This document shows positions 26,266-34,529 of a stretch of DNA of 64,000 bases, in pieces. Source of the stretch: Cytobacillus gottheilii (lineage in GTDB: Bacteria; Bacillota; Bacilli; Bacillales; Cytobacillaceae); assembly GCF_900166665.1 (NCBI RefSeq), contig NZ_LT800494.1:2501768-2565767 (forward strand), in the 5' to 3' direction. Position 1 is the stretch's first letter; every line of letters begins with the position of its first letter. The notes under the pieces are model-generated. The model did no database searches. It saw nothing but the letters and a program-made list of their open reading frames with translations, and had not been told where the DNA came from. The position numbers and the translations under genes were made by a program.

Positions 26266-28191
26266 CTATTCCTCCCCCTCCAGCCACACATCCTCCACAT
26301 GCTTTTTCTTCTGCTGATGGCTGACTTTGCGGTACTCCTTTGATTTGAAAATAATATCAAAATCGTAATCTTCAGGATACAGCTCCTCAGCTCTTATATA
26401 TAGCTTTAGTCTTTTCTGGTTAATGGAACGCTTTTCTTTTTGCACCTGAACAATATACTGCCCCCCAGCATCTGGCCCCTTATAGATGATGCCGAGTTCA
26501 TCGGTTTCTGTTAGTTTCACATTGTCACCCATTTTAAAAGCTGGCAATTGTACTTTTTGTGGCTTCGGTGACTCAGACGTTTGCCGCGCATATTTATTGA
26601 TGACAATCTGTTTTTCATATTGAGCTTCTGTTAAGTTTTGTTCATTGGTATAACTGTGAGATTGTTTGTATGTTAAAAGGTGTGCTTTTTCAATCAGCTG
26701 CGGATGGAGTCCAAGCTTGTTGGCGATCTGAAATGCCTGACTTCTTCCGCTCTGTCCCAATAAAAGGCGATACGTCGGCTGCAATGTTTCAAGATCAAAC
26801 TCCATCGTGGCATTTATAAAACCTTCAGAAGCATCCGCAAACTCCTTCATCTCACTATAATGTGTCGTTGCAAGTAAGGTTGCTCCTTTTTTGTAGAGCT
26901 GCTCTAGAATCACGATCGCCAGAGCCATGCCTTCACCTGGATCTGTACCAGAACCTAATTCGTCAAGGAGTACAAGTGAACGATCATTTGTATTTTGTAA
27001 AATCTCAATAATGTTGACCAACCGAGAACTAAATGTACTTAGATTCTGCTCAATGCTCTGCCCGTCACCGATATCGACGAAAATATGCTGAAACAGGCTG
27101 ATCCGGCTACCTTCTTTTGCTGGAATTGGCAGGCCGCTTTGTGCCATCAGAGTTAGGAGACCGATTGTTTTCAATGTAACCGTCTTACCGCCAGTATTTG
27201 GCCCTGTAATGACTAATGCATGATGTGATTCACCAAAGATTAGCGACAAGGGCACGGCTTTTTCACCAAGCATGGGATGACGTGCTTCTTTAAGATCAAT
27301 GGTGAAGTCTTCTGTTAAAATCGGTGCTGCACATTTCATTTTGCGGCTATATTGTGCTTTAGCAAATAACACATCATAATGATGCATCGTTTCAATCGCA
27401 ATTCGTATTGTCTGCTCATAGGAAAGCAATTTTTCGGTCAGCTCATATAGAATTCGTTCTGTTTCCTGCTCTTCAGCAATGGCTAAAAGTTCAATTTCTG
27501 ATTGAATACTGCCCAGTTCAGCTGGCTCAATAAATAAAGTAGCACCTGAAGCTGATGTATCCAGCACCTGCCCTTGAACTTTGGAGCGATATTCTCTTTT
27601 AACCGAAAGCGCGAGCCTCCCATTTCTTTCTGCAATCAAGGTATCCTGCAGCATGTTCGCAAATCGCTTCGATTTGACAAGCTGGTGTGCTTTATCTTTA
27701 ATTTTATCCTTTAGAATTGCTAGCTGCCTCCGCAAATAGGCCAAATCGCTTGAAGCATAATCATCCACCTGTGAGTGGCGGATCACTCTCTGTATTTCGT
27801 CTTCCAATTCTTTCACTTCTGGAATTGTCATCGCATACAAACTCACATGAGGAGCGGCATATTCTTTATCCTTCATAAACTGTTTAAGCTTCGTGCAATG
27901 CTGTAAAAACGAAAGAATAAACGTAAACTGATCGGCACGTATATACAAACCTTTCTTTGCCTGCTCCAAATAAAGCTGCATTTCATCTAGTGTATGAATC
28001 GGAACAGAGCTGGAAATATTCAAAATCCTGACCCCTTCTTCCACCTCACGAAGCTGCTGTTCAATTTGGCGTTTATGGTGCATGGGCACAGTAGCACGAA
28101 CTGTATTTTTGCCAAGAGTGGTTTTCGCATATGAAGCGATCTCTTCAAGAATGTCGTAATATCCTAATACATCAAATGTTTGCTGATTCAA
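26266..28191 (-). CDS. MutS2-like ATPase lacking the Smr domain
   Basis: A 641-residue protein. Residues 1-300 match the MutS2 core and lever regions. The ABC-type ATPase has Walker A GPNTGGKT at 330-337, Walker B LVLLDELGSGTDPGEG at 407-421 and TTHYSE at 442-447, all intact. The coiled-coil after the ATPase is short (about 500-550). A KOW-like segment lies at 553-600 (FKMGDNVKLTETDELGIIYK). MutS2 proteins (about 785 residues) continue with a Smr nuclease domain; here the chain ends with an unrelated charged tail and no LDLRG or HGxG motif. MutS2 is known to bind collided ribosomes, while bona fide MutS repairs mismatches; the MutS1 mismatch-binding domain is absent. The TTG start follows AAGGAGG. 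It sits behind a long leader with peptide and terminator, suggesting inducible expression. Confidence 0.88.
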   Translation of the reverse strand: MNQQTFDVLGYYDILEEIASYAKTTLGKNTVRATVPMHHKRQIEQQLREVEEGVRILNISSSVPIHTLDEMQLYLEQAKKGLYIRADQFTFILSFLQHCTKLKQFMKDKEYAAPHVSLYAMTIPEVKELEDEIQRVIRHSQVDDYASSDLAYLRRQLAILKDKIKDKAHQLVKSKRFANMLQDTLIAERNGRLALSVKREYRSKVQGQVLDTSASGATLFIEPAELGSIQSEIELLAIAEEQETERILYELTEKLLSYEQTIRIAIETMHHYDVLFAKAQYSRKMKCAAPILTEDFTIDLKEARHPMLGEKAVPLSLIFGESHHALVITGPNTGGKTVTLKTIGLLTLMAQSGLPIPAKEGSRISLFQHIFVDIGDGQSIEQNLSTFSSRLVNIIEILQNTNDRSLVLLDELGSGTDPGEGMALAIVILEQLYKKGATLLATTHYSEMKEFADASEGFINATMEFDLETLQPTYRLLLGQSGRSQAFQIANKLGLHPQLIEKAHLLTYKQSHSYTNEQNLTEAQYEKQIVINKYARQTSESPKPQKVQLPAFKMGDNVKLTETDELGIIYKGPDAGGQYIVQVQKEKRSINQKRLKLYIRAEELYPEDYDFDIIFKSKEYRKVSHQQKKKHVEDVWLEGEE

Positions 28192-28230
28192 TTTTTGTTC
28201 CTCCTTAAGTGTTGATTGCAGCCCAAAAAA

Positions 28231-28267
28231 TAAAAAAAGCCGCCATGAACAACAAGTTCATGACGGC
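28231..28267 (-). terminator. Leader terminator (attenuator) ahead of the MutS2-like gene
   Basis: On the minus strand GCCGTCATGAAC pairs with GTTCATGGCGGC across a 5-nt loop, followed by seven T, then A and six more T. It ends about 40 nt before the start codon and lies inside the leader transcribed from the promoter at 28567-28595, so it can only act as an attenuator of that gene. Confidence 0.8.
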
Positions 28268-28417
28268 ATGATGTAGGGTAATTTATCTGGCAATGTTTGC
28301 GGTAATCTTATGCATCAGAAAGAGATAGAAATGCTACATTCCTCCAAAAAATGCACACAAAAAAACTACAGCAAACACGCCATAGCTTCGTTACCCGTTC
28401 TCTATGCTATGAAGTGT

Positions 28418-28515
28418 GTTCTTAACTTCCTTGAAAAGCGCATACTGAATAAACAGGCATTCTCCTGTTTTTTTACGCATTCAAGGCCGTATCCAGTTAA
28501 CGGTTAGTTAAGAAC
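28418..28515 (-). promoter_or_regulatory. Nested RNA hairpin overlapping the leader peptide
   Basis: On the minus strand three inverted pairs nest: GTTCTTAACT (28506-28515) with AGTTAAGAAC (28418-28427); CCTTGAATGCG (28476-28486) with CGCTTTTCAAGG (28429-28440); and AAACAGG with CCTGTTT (28451-28470). The outer 5' arm consists of the leader-peptide codons Val-Leu-Asn plus the first base of the stop. A ribosome stalled there would open the hairpin. Confidence 0.7.
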
Positions 28516-28527
28516 ATTCACACTCAT
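28504..28527 (-). CDS. Leader peptide MSVNVLN
   Basis: A 7-codon ORF ending in TAA, with AAAGGAG 8 nt before its ATG. It begins about 30 nt after the predicted transcription start. The codons for residues 5-7 form one arm of a long hairpin. Short, well-translated ORFs in this setting act as sensors of ribosome stalling in antibiotic-resistance leaders. Translation is predicted, not shown. Confidence 0.65.
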   Translation of the reverse strand: MSVNVLN

Positions 28528-28566
28528 AAAATAATCTCCTTTAAAAGGGCTGCAATTTATATAGTA

Positions 28567-28595
28567 AGAATACTTTGTTAAAGGTTGTATGTCAA
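28567..28595 (-). promoter_or_regulatory. Sigma-A promoter of the MutS2-like gene leader
   Basis: TTGACA (28590-28595), a 17-bp spacer and TATTCT (28567-28572) on the minus strand. The -35 is perfect and the -10 differs at two positions. It starts 22 bp after the stop of the preceding gene. Confidence 0.75.
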
Positions 28596-28617
28596 CTGAT
28601 TGTATAAAAATGACAGC

Positions 28618-29208
28618 TTAATCCTCCCAATAAAAAATAGCATCCATGACGAAATAATTCCCGCGATTACGATAAATGGTAGGAATTTTCGCTTGAAAAG
28701 GAAGGAATCTTTTCATCTCTCTGGCCTGTAAAATCTCATACTCATACTCTATTAGTGCCTGTTTTAATTGGGCGCCGACCGATTGATATTCTTCGTTCAC
28801 TGACAAGGAATTAAGACCATCAAGGAGAGTTACACAGCTCCAGCCAACCCTTTCATTTGTCTCGGTACTGATGTTTCTATATCGAACATCTTCCCCCATA
28901 ATGGCGACTGATGCCAGGGTGCTGATATCAATAATAATTCCCTTAACTTCTTCCTCGCGAACACCATTGCTTTCATGAATAGTTTTAACTTCATCTTTGC
29001 TGTAACAGAAAAACTCAACAAACGATGCATACCCGCTGCCAAAATGATCCCACTCAGCTTCACATTCTACATGATGAATTCGTTTGATTCGATAATATAA
29101 TCTTCTTATATGTTCCTTAATTTCCTTCTCATCTTTTGTATCGTAAGGAAATATGTCTCCGATTATTTTACCTGCTATCAGGTCCCGTAATTGATTATCT
29201 GAAAACAT
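28618..29208 (-). CDS. Hypothetical protein, 196 residues
   Basis: A soluble, acidic protein without signal or membrane segment. AGGTGG precedes the ATG at 29208. The N-terminal third is charged and helical (DTKDEKEIKEHIRRLYYRIK). It has two Cys, in HHVECEAEW and EFFCYSKDE. I recognise no family. No terminator separates it from the downstream promoter of the MutS2-like gene. Confidence 0.7.
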   Translation of the reverse strand: MFSDNQLRDLIAGKIIGDIFPYDTKDEKEIKEHIRRLYYRIKRIHHVECEAEWDHFGSGYASFVEFFCYSKDEVKTIHESNGVREEEVKGIIIDISTLASVAIMGEDVRYRNISTETNERVGWSCVTLLDGLNSLSVNEEYQSVGAQLKQALIEYEYEILQAREMKRFLPFQAKIPTIYRNRGNYFVMDAIFYWED

Positions 29209-29349
29209 TCTTCAGCCCACCTACAGATTTAATATAGAAAAATATCATTCTTTCAAGTTTACGAACAATCCAGCATGACTCAACTGTGCTCATTTGGAAA
29301 TTGATCATCCAGAAAAGTAGACTAAAAGGGTCCCTGCCTCACACGTTCC

Positions 29350-29562
29350 TTAGTGTGATTGACTTTTATTATTTTTCCTTTTATCAAACCATACCCATAT
29401 AAAAAAGAGAATGACGCCAATTGGTGTAAGAAATGAAGTCATCCAATTATGCTCATTTGGTAAAATATAGTTTAAAATGGCGGATAAAATGATAAGTGGC
29501 AGCACGATAATAAACCACCATCTTACATATTTATTTTTGAAACTGAAATCAAATCTCTCCAT
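29350..29562 (-). CDS. Small membrane protein, unknown
   Basis: A 70-residue protein with two membrane helices (about 15-32 and 40-58) and a basic C-terminus (DKRKNNKSQSH). The ATG at 29562 is 6 nt from AGGAGG; the longer frame upstream is not used. No family recognised. Confidence 0.6.
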   Translation of the reverse strand: MERFDFSFKNKYVRWWFIIVLPLIILSAILNYILPNEHNWMTSFLTPIGVILFFIWVWFDKRKNNKSQSH

Positions 29563-29825
29563 TGTTTGCCTCCTAATCACTTCATATCGGAATATTCAAA
29601 TAATTTCGTTCTAGACTCTTGGCTGTATGCAGGAAAATAAAGCTTCTCATCAAGGATAACACATCCTTCTTAAATTAAGGGAAAAACAGGAAGATATTTC
29701 ACAGAACCTTACACTTTTCCGATCCTCTCCCTTCTTTTTTCACACTTAAATAAACAGTTGTTTATCTGTTCTAAATGAAGGCAACACTTAATTTATTTAA
29801 AGAAAACATTTCTAAGGAGAAGAAG

Positions 29826-30320
29826 ATGGTTCTAAACGAAAATAAAGAACGATTTGCTTATGCAAAACGAAATCTTTGGTCTGGCATTCTATTTGGAATT
29901 GGTCTAGCCGCTTTTATTGATGAGACCGTTTTTCATCAGCTGCTGCGCTGGCATCATTTTTATGACAAATCTACAACCGATATTGGCCTGATTTCAGACG
30001 GTTTTTTTCATGCATTTAGCTGGTTTGCGACCATTGGGAGCTTGTTTATGTTCGCTGAACTTCGCCGGCGGAACGGCTTATGGATGATGAGGTGGTGGGC
30101 AGGAGTATTGATCGGTGCCGGTGGCTTCCAGTTGTATGATGGAATCATCCAGCATAAATTAATGCGATTGCACCAGATTCGTTATGTAGAAAATGTCATT
30201 ATTTACGATCTGATTTGGAACATACTAGCACTTGTAATGATCCTGTTAGGGATAATTCTTGCTGTTCGAACGAGAAACAGACAACGATATGGTAAGGATG
30301 TTTCACATGAACATTCTTAA
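29826..30320 (+). CDS. DUF2243 membrane protein
   Basis: A 164-residue protein with four membrane helices. The pattern GILFGIGLAAFIDETVFHQL, then RWHHFYD, DGFFHAFSWF and the final helices fit DUF2243. AAGGAG precedes the ATG at 29826. It overlaps ctaG by 14 bp; the pairing suggests a role in terminal oxidase or membrane copper biology, but the function is unknown. The conserved His and Asp residues in the membrane could bind metal. Confidence 0.85.
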   Translation: MVLNENKERFAYAKRNLWSGILFGIGLAAFIDETVFHQLLRWHHFYDKSTTDIGLISDGFFHAFSWFATIGSLFMFAELRRRNGLWMMRWWAGVLIGAGGFQLYDGIIQHKLMRLHQIRYVENVIIYDLIWNILALVMILLGIILAVRTRNRQRYGKDVSHEHS

Positions 30321-31122
30321 TCACATCCATCATTCTGATGGTGCTCATATTGAACATACAGTTGGCATACTGCCTCAGCTCCTCTTAGTCTTGCCGTTTG
30401 TGCTGGGTTTGGTGCTGTATATCCTTGCTGTTGTGTTTTCAAACAAAAAGCACAAAACATGGCCCATTTATCGGACTGTTTGCTGGATTTTAGGCGTTTT
30501 TTTCGCTGTCATTTCAGTAGCAGGACCTTTAGCCATTCGTGCACATACCGATTTTACCGCTCACATGTTTGGCCATTTATTATTGGGGATGTTAGCACCT
30601 TTGCTCATGGCGTTGGCTGCGCCGATGACACTGATGTTTCGCACAGTAAACGTACCGCTGGCAAGAAGATTTTCAAAGCTGCTAAAAAGCTGGCCATCAC
30701 GAATGCTGACGAATCCCGTTATGGCCTCCCTTCTTAATATTGGAGGGCTATGGATCCTGTACACAACCGATCTATACTCCCTAATGCACCAATATATTCT
30801 TTTGCATCTACTCATTCATTTTCACGTATTTGCGGCTGGATATCTATTTACCATCTCAATGATTTATATCGATCCGATTTTCCATCGAACTTCATTTAGA
30901 TACCGTTTAGTTGTATTTATTGTTGCGTTAGCTGGCCATGGTATTTTATCTAAGTTCATTTATGGAAATCCGCCGAATGGAGTGCCTGCTGATCAGGCAG
31001 AACTTGGCGGCATGGTGATGTATTATGGCGGCGACATCATTGATGTTATGATCATCTTTATCCTTTGTATGCAATGGTTTAAATCAGCTCGCCCGCGAAT
31101 AAAAATTGCGATTAATCAATAA
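30307..31122 (+). CDS. CtaG-family cytochrome c oxidase assembly protein (caa3_CtaG)
   Basis: A 271-residue membrane protein of seven helices. HMFGHLLLGMLAPLLMALAA, LLHLLIHFHVFAAGYLF and MVMYYGGDIIDVMII match the caa3 CtaG family needed for assembly of aa3/caa3 oxidase in Bacillus. The conserved His residues (HMFGH, HLLIHFH) are candidates for copper handling. The start at 30307 lies inside the upstream gene, so translation is coupled. The ctaCDEF genes are not nearby, so this may be an additional paralogue of the canonical ctaG. Confidence 0.85.
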   Translation: MNILNHIHHSDGAHIEHTVGILPQLLLVLPFVLGLVLYILAVVFSNKKHKTWPIYRTVCWILGVFFAVISVAGPLAIRAHTDFTAHMFGHLLLGMLAPLLMALAAPMTLMFRTVNVPLARRFSKLLKSWPSRMLTNPVMASLLNIGGLWILYTTDLYSLMHQYILLHLLIHFHVFAAGYLFTISMIYIDPIFHRTSFRYRLVVFIVALAGHGILSKFIYGNPPNGVPADQAELGGMVMYYGGDIIDVMIIFILCMQWFKSARPRIKIAINQ

Positions 31123-31202
31123 TGATTTTTACCAGTTTGTCCAAACCATCCAGTGATTTTGAGCGTTTACTATAGTATTAATGACGTCAAAGGATGAGAT
31201 GG

Positions 31203-31850
31203 ATGAAGTTACAGGATATAAAAGGTGCTTACGATGTTATTGTGAGTATTGGGAATGCTTGTAATCCAGCTATGGAATTAAAGCGGCTAGGCTTAAGATC
31301 ATTTTCCGGGCCTTTAGATTGGAGTGTTTCCAGTTCGCTTTTAAATGTAAGCAAGTTATTTGAGCATCGTTTCCGGGGATTTATGGAGCATAGCAACATG
31401 AAGTTAATGGATGAGGTTGGCGGGTACATGGAAGATGGCGTAGATCAATTCAGAAAGTCTTATTTTCTAAAAGATGAAATTTATGACGTCCTCTCTGTTC
31501 ATGATTTTCCTGTCAACGACCAAAACGATTGGACACTAGGCTATAATTCTTTTAATGAAAAAAAAGAAAGACGGGTAGAACGCTATCTTCATAAAATTCA
31601 TACTGGAAATCGGGTTCTGCTTGTGCGCTGGTTTGGGGATTATGAAGGAGCAGCACAGCTTGAAAAGGTATTAAAAGATTTTGTAACAGGTGATTTCAGA
31701 ATCCTACTTCTCTACCCAGTAGATGGATTACCTGAAATAAGAGAAGTCGATTGGGGACTTCAGCATGTATGTGTGGTTGAGGTGCCAAATGAGCCGACAA
31801 ATCAAGGGATATGGGATTATGTATTGAGTGGGGTTTCATTGGAACAATGA
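31203..31850 (+). CDS. DUF1796 papain-like cysteine peptidase family protein, second copy
   Basis: A 215-residue protein. The ATG at 31203 is spaced 7 from AAAGGAT. DIKGAYDVIVSIGNACNPAM and FSGPLDW near residue 38 align with the copy at 3823; the candidate nucleophile is in GNAC. The ends also align (GDFRILLLYPV, then GIWDYVLSGVSL). It is monocistronic with its own terminator. Catalysis has not been shown for the family. Confidence 0.8.
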   Translation: MKLQDIKGAYDVIVSIGNACNPAMELKRLGLRSFSGPLDWSVSSSLLNVSKLFEHRFRGFMEHSNMKLMDEVGGYMEDGVDQFRKSYFLKDEIYDVLSVHDFPVNDQNDWTLGYNSFNEKKERRVERYLHKIHTGNRVLLVRWFGDYEGAAQLEKVLKDFVTGDFRILLLYPVDGLPEIREVDWGLQHVCVVEVPNEPTNQGIWDYVLSGVSLEQ

Positions 31851-31858
31851 GTAGTTAA

Positions 31859-31922
31859 AGCAAAGAGCTATGAAGCGTAAAGTGAATTTGGAAGCTTTTC
31901 GATTTTTTGCGCTCTTTGCTTT
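31859..31922 (+). terminator. Intrinsic terminator, long loop
   Basis: AGCAAAGAGC pairs with GCTCTTTGCT and a short T-run follows; the loop is about 42 nt. Confidence 0.5.
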
Positions 31923-31940
31923 TGGGTTTACATAATATTA

Positions 31941-32126
31941 TTATCTTATACTTCGAACAATTAATAATATCACACCGGCAATCAAAGTGCCCATCAGCAG
32001 AATTGTTCCCAATCCCGTACTATATACAAAATACACCTTTGTGTTCATGATTACGTTTACGATTAAAAGGACAAAAATGACACAGCAGACAGCCACAAGA
32101 ATACGATGATCCATCCTTCGCCTCAA
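31941..32126 (-). CDS. Small membrane protein, unknown
   Basis: A 61-residue protein with two membrane helices separated by YFVYSTGLG. TTG at 32126 is 8 nt after AAAGGAG; GTG at 32129 or ATG at 32114 are possible. No family recognised. Confidence 0.55.
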   Translation of the reverse strand: MRRRMDHRILVAVCCVIFVLLIVNVIMNTKVYFVYSTGLGTILLMGTLIAGVILLIVRSIR

Positions 32127-32280
32127 CACTCCAGCTCCTTTCATACAGAAAAGTGCAGGCAACCTGCATTAAAGGGAAAACGGTGTCTTTATTTCATGCC
32201 TATGTCGGATGGATCTTGTATTATTCACATATTTTCATATGAAGTGCTTTACTAGGAAATAGTGTGTTTCTGTGTTTCTC

Positions 32281-32385
32281 ATTCCCCAGCTCTCATGATG
32301 GTTGGTATTTTGGGAATTACTTCGCCGTTCTCCTTCCCCAATTCTATTAATGACGGGCATTTCGGGAAGTACTCTCTACCTTTCT
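32281..32385. repeat. Two-copy 52-bp palindromic repeat
   Basis: TTCCCCA recurs at 32282 and 32334 (52 bp apart). Each is followed by a TTGGGAA or TCGGGAA partner about 27 bp further on and then TACT. The gap 32127-32428 holds nothing else. Confidence 0.5.
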
Positions 32386-32428
32386 ATCTTACAATCTTCT
32401 TCATTTTTTTAATTAACAGGAAGATCGT

Positions 32429-32959
32429 TTAATTCTTTTGACCAACTTTATTCCTTTTCAAATGATTTTCATATTTTTTAATGATTTTATTGGCCCAAAC
32501 ATAGTGGCTGGAGGTGTTCGCAACAAAATAGGCTCCGAGTGAGCTTGTGCCTGTCCATTTGTAATACTTCTTTGTAAAAAGCTCTTCATTTGTATGAGAT
32601 TCAATGAGTTCCATCATTCGTTCATGACTTTCTTTTACTAAGTCAATCCCGACAGATAATTCGGTTCTCGAATATTTCTCCTGAATGGATCGGTTCAAAT
32701 CGGGTGTTGTTCTCCATGTATACCCTACTGCGGGCATAGCGGGTTTTTCCCCATTCATTCCGGTCGTATACCAATTTTCTAAGAACAAATGCCATTCATG
32801 CAGATGGCAGATCAGATCACGAATCGAACGATTTAAACCTGGAAATTCGAATTCGTTTGTTCTTAGTGGTTCTGGGATTGACTGAATACGTTGAAATAGT
32901 TCAGCGAAATGATCATTGCTCGCCTGGATTAGGTCTTCTTTATTTTGCGGTCTGGCCAT
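32429..32959 (-). CDS. ClbS/DfsB family four-helix bundle protein
   Basis: A 176-residue protein. It starts MARPQNKEDLIQASNDHFAE, a diagnostic opening for the ClbS/DfsB (DUF1706) family. HLHEWHLFLENWY in helix 2 and SSHYVWANKII near the C-terminus carry the conserved His residues. ClbS hydrolyses colibactin; most homologues in Bacillus have no known substrate. Monocistronic. Confidence 0.85.
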   Translation of the reverse strand: MARPQNKEDLIQASNDHFAELFQRIQSIPEPLRTNEFEFPGLNRSIRDLICHLHEWHLFLENWYTTGMNGEKPAMPAVGYTWRTTPDLNRSIQEKYSRTELSVGIDLVKESHERMMELIESHTNEELFTKKYYKWTGTSSLGAYFVANTSSHYVWANKIIKKYENHLKRNKVGQKN

Positions 32960-33039
32960 CGGTCTTCTCCTCCTCTTATAACTCTCCTTCCATTGTACCT
33001 TTTTATTGATGATGTTTTGTGCAATTTTTCTTACTATTC

Positions 33040-34422
33040 CTAAATATTCCTTTTTAAAATTTCTACGCCTTTTTTCAGCTCTTCCACTGTTATTCCTCCA
33101 TAGCCTAAGACAATTTTATCTCCATGACTTCCTTTGTTCAGCGCAAAATTTTCGACAGGGTAAATTTTAATCCCTTCCTGCATCAGCTTTTCGCATAATT
33201 CTTTTGTAAAAGTGATGCCTGGAAATTGGGCGACGATATGCATTCCTGCTGCTTTTCCAATGACATGGACAGATGGAAAAGCTTGATGCAGCGCATCTGT
33301 CAGAACCTTTCTTCGTTCTATATAGATTTTTTTCATTTTCCGTACATGTTTGTCAAGATGCCCTTCATCAATAAAGCGTGCGAGTGCATATTGCTCAATG
33401 GATGACGTATGCCGATCTGAATACCACTTTAAACTGTAAAAAGGTTCAATTAGAGGTTTCGGTAGAACCACATATCCGATCCGTAATGCAGGAGATAAAA
33501 TTTTACTAAAGGTTCCTACATAAATGACCGAGTCAGGATCAAGTCCCTGTATGGATGGAACAGAACCTCCTTCATAGGTGAATTCACTATCATAATCATC
33601 TTCTACTATATAGCTGTCCATTTTCCGGGCATATTCTAGCAGCTGAACTCTTCTTTGAATCGTTAATGTCCCGCCGAGCGGAAACTGGTGTGAGGGAATG
33701 ACAAATGTAAAACTTGGCCGCTTTTCAGGCAATAATGCCGGCTGAATGCCTTCATGATCGGCTGCTACAGGATAAATGGAGGCGTCTGCATTTGTAAAAA
33801 TATTTCTCATTTCATCTGTCACCGGGTCCTCCACCGCAATAAAGTCATCCTTTTTCACTAGCAGCTCTGTGATGAGTTTTAATGCCTGAGTTGCACCAGA
33901 TGTGATAACGATTTGAGAGTGATCACAGATTACACCGCGGGCTCTTCTTAAATAATTGACTAACACCTTTCTTAAGGACAAAACACCACAAGGATCTCCA
34001 TAGCCAAATATGGAGGATGGAGCATCCAGACAAACATCTTTTGTTAATTGAGCCCATTTTTTTCTAGGAAAATGGTCAATTGCAGGATTTCCTCCTTTAA
34101 AATCAATAAAAGTTGGCTGTTTTTCAAACATAATCCCTTGCGGCGTTATGCTTCCCCCTTTTTTCGCAGCTTTAATGGATGCCCCTTTAGCAACAAAGGT
34201 ACCGCTTTTCGGAATTACTTCCAGATAGCCTTCTGATAGTAAGCGATCATATGCTTCAATAACAATATTACGTGAAATATGCAAACTGCCTGCAACCTCT
34301 CGAGTTGAAAAAATGCGCTCTCCCTCGTGGAGCTCATCATTTAAAATAAGGGATCTAATTTGCTCATATAACTGCTGTGTTAAGGTGACGCTGCTTTGCC
34401 GATTCAAGTCTTTTAGTATCAT
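33040..34422 (-). CDS. MocR-type transcription regulator (GntR HTH + aminotransferase fold)
   Basis: A 460-residue protein. A GntR winged helix occupies residues 1-75 (LYEQIRSLILNDELHEGERI, STREVAGSLHISRNIV). A type-I aminotransferase domain fills about 105-460, with the PLP lysine in GTFSKILSPALRIGY. MocR regulators sense PLP with an amino acid and usually control a divergent neighbour. Here that neighbour is an aspartate/glutamate racemase, and the shared 107-bp gap holds direct and inverted CTGGTA-type sites. PdxR or GabR are related, but their target genes are not here. Confidence 0.88.
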   Translation of the reverse strand: MILKDLNRQSSVTLTQQLYEQIRSLILNDELHEGERIFSTREVAGSLHISRNIVIEAYDRLLSEGYLEVIPKSGTFVAKGASIKAAKKGGSITPQGIMFEKQPTFIDFKGGNPAIDHFPRKKWAQLTKDVCLDAPSSIFGYGDPCGVLSLRKVLVNYLRRARGVICDHSQIVITSGATQALKLITELLVKKDDFIAVEDPVTDEMRNIFTNADASIYPVAADHEGIQPALLPEKRPSFTFVIPSHQFPLGGTLTIQRRVQLLEYARKMDSYIVEDDYDSEFTYEGGSVPSIQGLDPDSVIYVGTFSKILSPALRIGYVVLPKPLIEPFYSLKWYSDRHTSSIEQYALARFIDEGHLDKHVRKMKKIYIERRKVLTDALHQAFPSVHVIGKAAGMHIVAQFPGITFTKELCEKLMQEGIKIYPVENFALNKGSHGDKIVLGYGGITVEELKKGVEILKRNI

Positions 34423-34439
34423 ACTGATGCTCCTTTAAA

Positions 34440-34485
34440 CTGGTACTATAAAATTAACCGTTTTCTGGATCTATTATAATACCAG
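34440..34485. promoter_or_regulatory. MocR operator candidate
   Basis: CTGGTACTATAA (34440) and TTATAATACCAG (34474) form an inverted pair with one mismatch; CTGGAT at 34465 is a related direct half-site. Two direct and one inverted site is a usual MocR layout. Confidence 0.55.
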
Positions 34486-34529
34486 ATTAACATGATACGA
34501 TGATGAAAAAAATAGAGGAGCGTTTAAAT

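Noticed and set aside
28334..28345. ATG-TAG start-stop pair after GGAGG in the leader (minus strand)
   Set aside because: The GGAGG is only 1 nt from the ATG, too close to work. A following 10-codon frame from 28315 has no ribosome-binding site.
28310..28507. Plus-strand open frame
   Set aside because: It is antisense to the structured leader of the MutS2-like gene and has no ribosome-binding site or conserved composition.
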